A stretch of 64,000 nt of DNA from JACPYM01 sp031423495. GTDB taxonomy: Bacteria > Acidobacteriota > Blastocatellia > RBC074. A program made the translations under genes and the position numbers. Below, in pieces: positions 62,154 through 64,000 of the stretch (position 1 is its first letter; each line of letters begins with the position of its first letter). The stretch spans positions 1 through 64,000 of the forward strand of contig JANPFP010000188.1 in assembly GCA_031423495.1 (NCBI GenBank), given 5' to 3'. The notes beneath the pieces were generated by a model. That model saw nothing but the letters and a program-made list of their open reading frames with translations. It made no database searches and was not told the origin of the DNA.

Positions 62154-63130
62154 TTTTTGGGCAGCGTAATTTGATCGGCGTGCTTGATCCGCTCGAAGGG
62201 CTGATTACCCGCATCCACTGCCGTAACGCGCAACCTGGCCGCCGCCCGCTTGCGTTTGGGCGCATCGAAACTCAGCACGTAACCGCTGCGCAAACGTTTC
62301 AACAACAACTCTAACGAAGGCACGATTTCATCATTCGTGCGGCAGAATTGCGCGGCTCCGCCTGAGTCGGTGGCGATGCGTTCGATTCCGCTTTGGTAGG
62401 CGAGGTTTAACGTGTCAGGGCGGTATTCGAGATGGAGCATGAAAAAGGGAATCGTGAAGGCCGATAAATCCTGCGCCATCCGGCTCATGCGTTCTTGCAC
62501 GGCGCGGTCGGCGAAACGGCGGCTCAGGTCGCCCGTGTCGCTCGAATTGACGACGGGGTTGAGCATGTCTGCGCGGTAATTAGCGACGCCGGTGTCAGTG
62601 ACATAAAGCACGCTGACCCGCACATTGGCTTTTTGTTGCATGCTCACCGCCAGCCGCGCAACGGGTTCAAGCGTATCAAGCAAACCTGCACGTCCATTGA
62701 CCTGAATCGCGGCGATCTTTTCAGCCAACGTCGTGCGGTTGGCGGTCGGTTCGAGCAAGACGTTCAAGCCATCCTGCGCGGTAAGCAAGCCGACCCAATG
62801 ATTTTCTGGCAGGTTTTTCAGGCTCTCGGTGACGGCGGTGCGGGCGAGTTCGATGCGCGTGAGGTCAACGACGGTGTCGAATACGACCAGAAGAATCGTG
62901 CCGCTCGTAGGGCCTTGCAGGTTCTTGAGCGCGACTTCCTGATCGTCGAGAAAGACCTTGAACGATTGCCGCTTGCCTTCGAGCCAGAACTGACCGTCTT
63001 CGGTTTCAATCCAGACGGGGACTTTAAGTTGCGGTTTGTAGGGAGCGTTCGCGGGCGGCGTTTGGGCGAATGACGCGAGCGAGCAAAAGAACGCAAACCA
63101 CGACAAAATGCATATGCTGAAAAATTTCAT
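62150..63130 (-). CDS. VWFA-related Acidobacterial domain protein (TIGR03436-type)
   Basis: A 326-residue exported protein with a signal peptide (1-22). The body is a von Willebrand A-like fold as in the TIGR03436 group, restricted mainly to Acidobacteriota: TILLVVFDTVVDLT in place of the usual metal-site strand, HWVGLLTAQDG, RVSVLYVTDTG and SGYVLSFDAPKRK. The classical DxSxS metal motif is not intact (DTVVD). Function unknown. ATG 63130 is five bases after the stop of the TonB-receptor gene, so the two are in one transcript. Confidence 0.88.
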   Translation of the reverse strand: MKFFSICILSWFAFFCSLASFAQTPPANAPYKPQLKVPVWIETEDGQFWLEGKRQSFKVFLDDQEVALKNLQGPTSGTILLVVFDTVVDLTRIELARTAVTESLKNLPENHWVGLLTAQDGLNVLLEPTANRTTLAEKIAAIQVNGRAGLLDTLEPVARLAVSMQQKANVRVSVLYVTDTGVANYRADMLNPVVNSSDTGDLSRRFADRAVQERMSRMAQDLSAFTIPFFMLHLEYRPDTLNLAYQSGIERIATDSGGAAQFCRTNDEIVPSLELLLKRLRSGYVLSFDAPKRKRAAARLRVTAVDAGNQPFERIKHADQITLPKN

Positions 63131-63135
63131 TTGCT

Positions 63136-64000
63136 TCAAAATAAAATCCGCAGCCCCATCTGCATCACCCGCCCGCCCGTTGAACCAATGATGCGGCCTG
63201 CGTTCAGGTTCGGACTCGACGCTGGGCCGATGCGCGTGTCGGGTTCATTGAGGTTAGCGTGGTTGGGAAAGTTGAATGACTCGGTCACGAATTCGAGCGA
63301 AGTGTCGGTGGTTAGCTCGACGCGCTTGGTGAGCGAGAGGTGATGGAACTGTTCGCCGGGGCCGCGCAAATTGGGATGCGTGCGTCCCGCGTTGCCAATT
63401 GTGAAATCGTCGGGTTGCGCAAAGGCCGCTGGATTGAACCACTGTTCGGCAGTCGGATTTTCGATGTGCGGGTCAATGCCGGGCACTACGTTGGCGCGCA
63501 AGCCGCCGATCAAGGTTGCCGTGCGATTAAACAACGGGCGAATGCTTAACGGATTGCCGCCAACCATCGTCGTGATGCCGCTCAGGCTCCAACTGCCGAG
63601 GACGTTGGCGAGCAGGCTGCCGTCATTGAGAAAGCGTTTGGCTTTGCCGAAAGGCAGTTCATACGTGTAATTCACCGACAGCGTATGCGTAATGTCGCCG
63701 GTCGAGAGCGACCATTCTTCGCGCAGGTTGTCGGGGTCTTGCGGCAGGCCAGATGAATAGTTGTCCATCAGCTTGCTGAACCGATAAATAACGCGACCGA
63801 ACAAACCTTGTGACAAACGTTTGTCGAGTGTGACGTTGAGCGCGTGTCCCGCGTAATCGCCCGCCGGATAAAGTCCACCAAGATCGAAGCTGCGATATTG
63901 CGGAAAAGGCCGCAGCGAGTTGCGAAAGGCGTCGTCATACAAACGTTCGCCGTATTGCAGCAACGATACGCGATAAGGATTCACGCGAATAAAGCTGTCA
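63136..64000 (-). CDS. Oar-like TonB-dependent receptor, C-terminal part
   Basis: The reading frame is open to the right edge, so only the last ~287 residues are in the window. They form beta-barrel strands of an Oar-like/CarboxypepD-reg TonB receptor: NYTYELPFGKAKRFL, GSWSLSGITTMVGGNPLSI, NRTATLIGGLRAN, and the terminal strand MQMGLRILF ending in Phe for BAM recognition. Such proteins are abundant in Acidobacteriota and take up large substrates across the outer membrane. It leads into the VWFA-related gene. Confidence 0.88.
   Translation of the reverse strand, partial: DSFIRVNPYRVSLLQYGERLYDDAFRNSLRPFPQYRSFDLGGLYPAGDYAGHALNVTLDKRLSQGLFGRVIYRFSKLMDNYSSGLPQDPDNLREEWSLSTGDITHTLSVNYTYELPFGKAKRFLNDGSLLANVLGSWSLSGITTMVGGNPLSIRPLFNRTATLIGGLRANVVPGIDPHIENPTAEQWFNPAAFAQPDDFTIGNAGRTHPNLRGPGEQFHHLSLTKRVELTTDTSLEFVTESFNFPNHANLNEPDTRIGPASSPNLNAGRIIGSTGGRVMQMGLRILF

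Overview
The window looks like a chromosomal contig of an Acidobacteriota member, most likely class Blastocatellia (inference). The lineage markers are a C-terminal TIGR03437-type domain on a giant secreted protein, a VWFA-related Acidobacterial domain (TIGR03436-type) protein next to an Oar-like TonB-dependent receptor, Ser/Thr kinases fused to TolB-like and TPR modules, a CRTAC1-type VCBS protein and an M2 peptidase. Genes are densely packed on both strands. No rRNA, tRNA, CRISPR array, transposase or integrase was seen. The first ~90 bases are homopolymer-like and probably a contig-edge artefact; the last gene runs off the right end.

Layout: 0.1-8.6 kb holds a KTSC protein, two small membrane proteins, an M2 dipeptidase, a VCBS/ASPIC protein, a membrane protein, a secreted orphan and nadB. 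8.6-10.5 kb has a first xisI/xisH pair and rlmN. 10.5-16.5 kb is an envelope-glycan cluster (GT39, GT2, methyltransferase, large GT-C-like membrane protein). 16.6-20 kb has a peroxiredoxin with an in-frame TGA at its catalytic cysteine and a kinase-TolB-TPR protein. 20-24.5 kb is one very large TIR-CHAT-STAND ATPase-TPR protein. 25-28 kb holds htrA, a peptidoglycan-binding protein and doxX. 28.4-33.8 kb has a PPC-TPR-CHAT protein, a CinA-type protein and a second xisI/xisH pair. 33.8-36 kb is an arsenic locus (arsR divergent from arsI, a cupin-like gene and arsC) with visible operators. 36.3-42.6 kb is the 2,088-residue secreted BNR/DUF11/TIGR03437 protein. 43.6-46.9 kb is pyrR-pyrB-(membrane orphan)-pyrC. 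47-54.9 kb carries mixed metabolic and secreted proteins, including a GH29 fucosidase next to a YCF48-like propeller. 54.9-59.6 kb is leuA-leuC-leuD-leuB with a divergent LysR regulator. 60.8-64 kb ends with DUF445, a thioesterase, the TIGR03436 protein and the TonB receptor C-terminus.

Three things stand out. (1) The peroxiredoxin at 16632-17228 has TGA exactly at the peroxidatic cysteine, followed at the right distance by a hairpin fitting the bacterial SECIS rule: a probable selenoprotein that ordinary gene calling would split in two. (2) The TIR-CHAT-STAND-TPR protein combines two potential effector domains with an NLR-like switch and sensor, a plausible conflict or anti-phage protein. 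(3) The contig is rich in long inverted repeats and heptameric tandem repeats. Two of them sit in frame inside the two CHAT proteins: a perfect 32-bp palindromic element in the ATPase domain of the first, related to a copy next to pyrC, and a heptamer array in the second, related to one at 52.7 kb.
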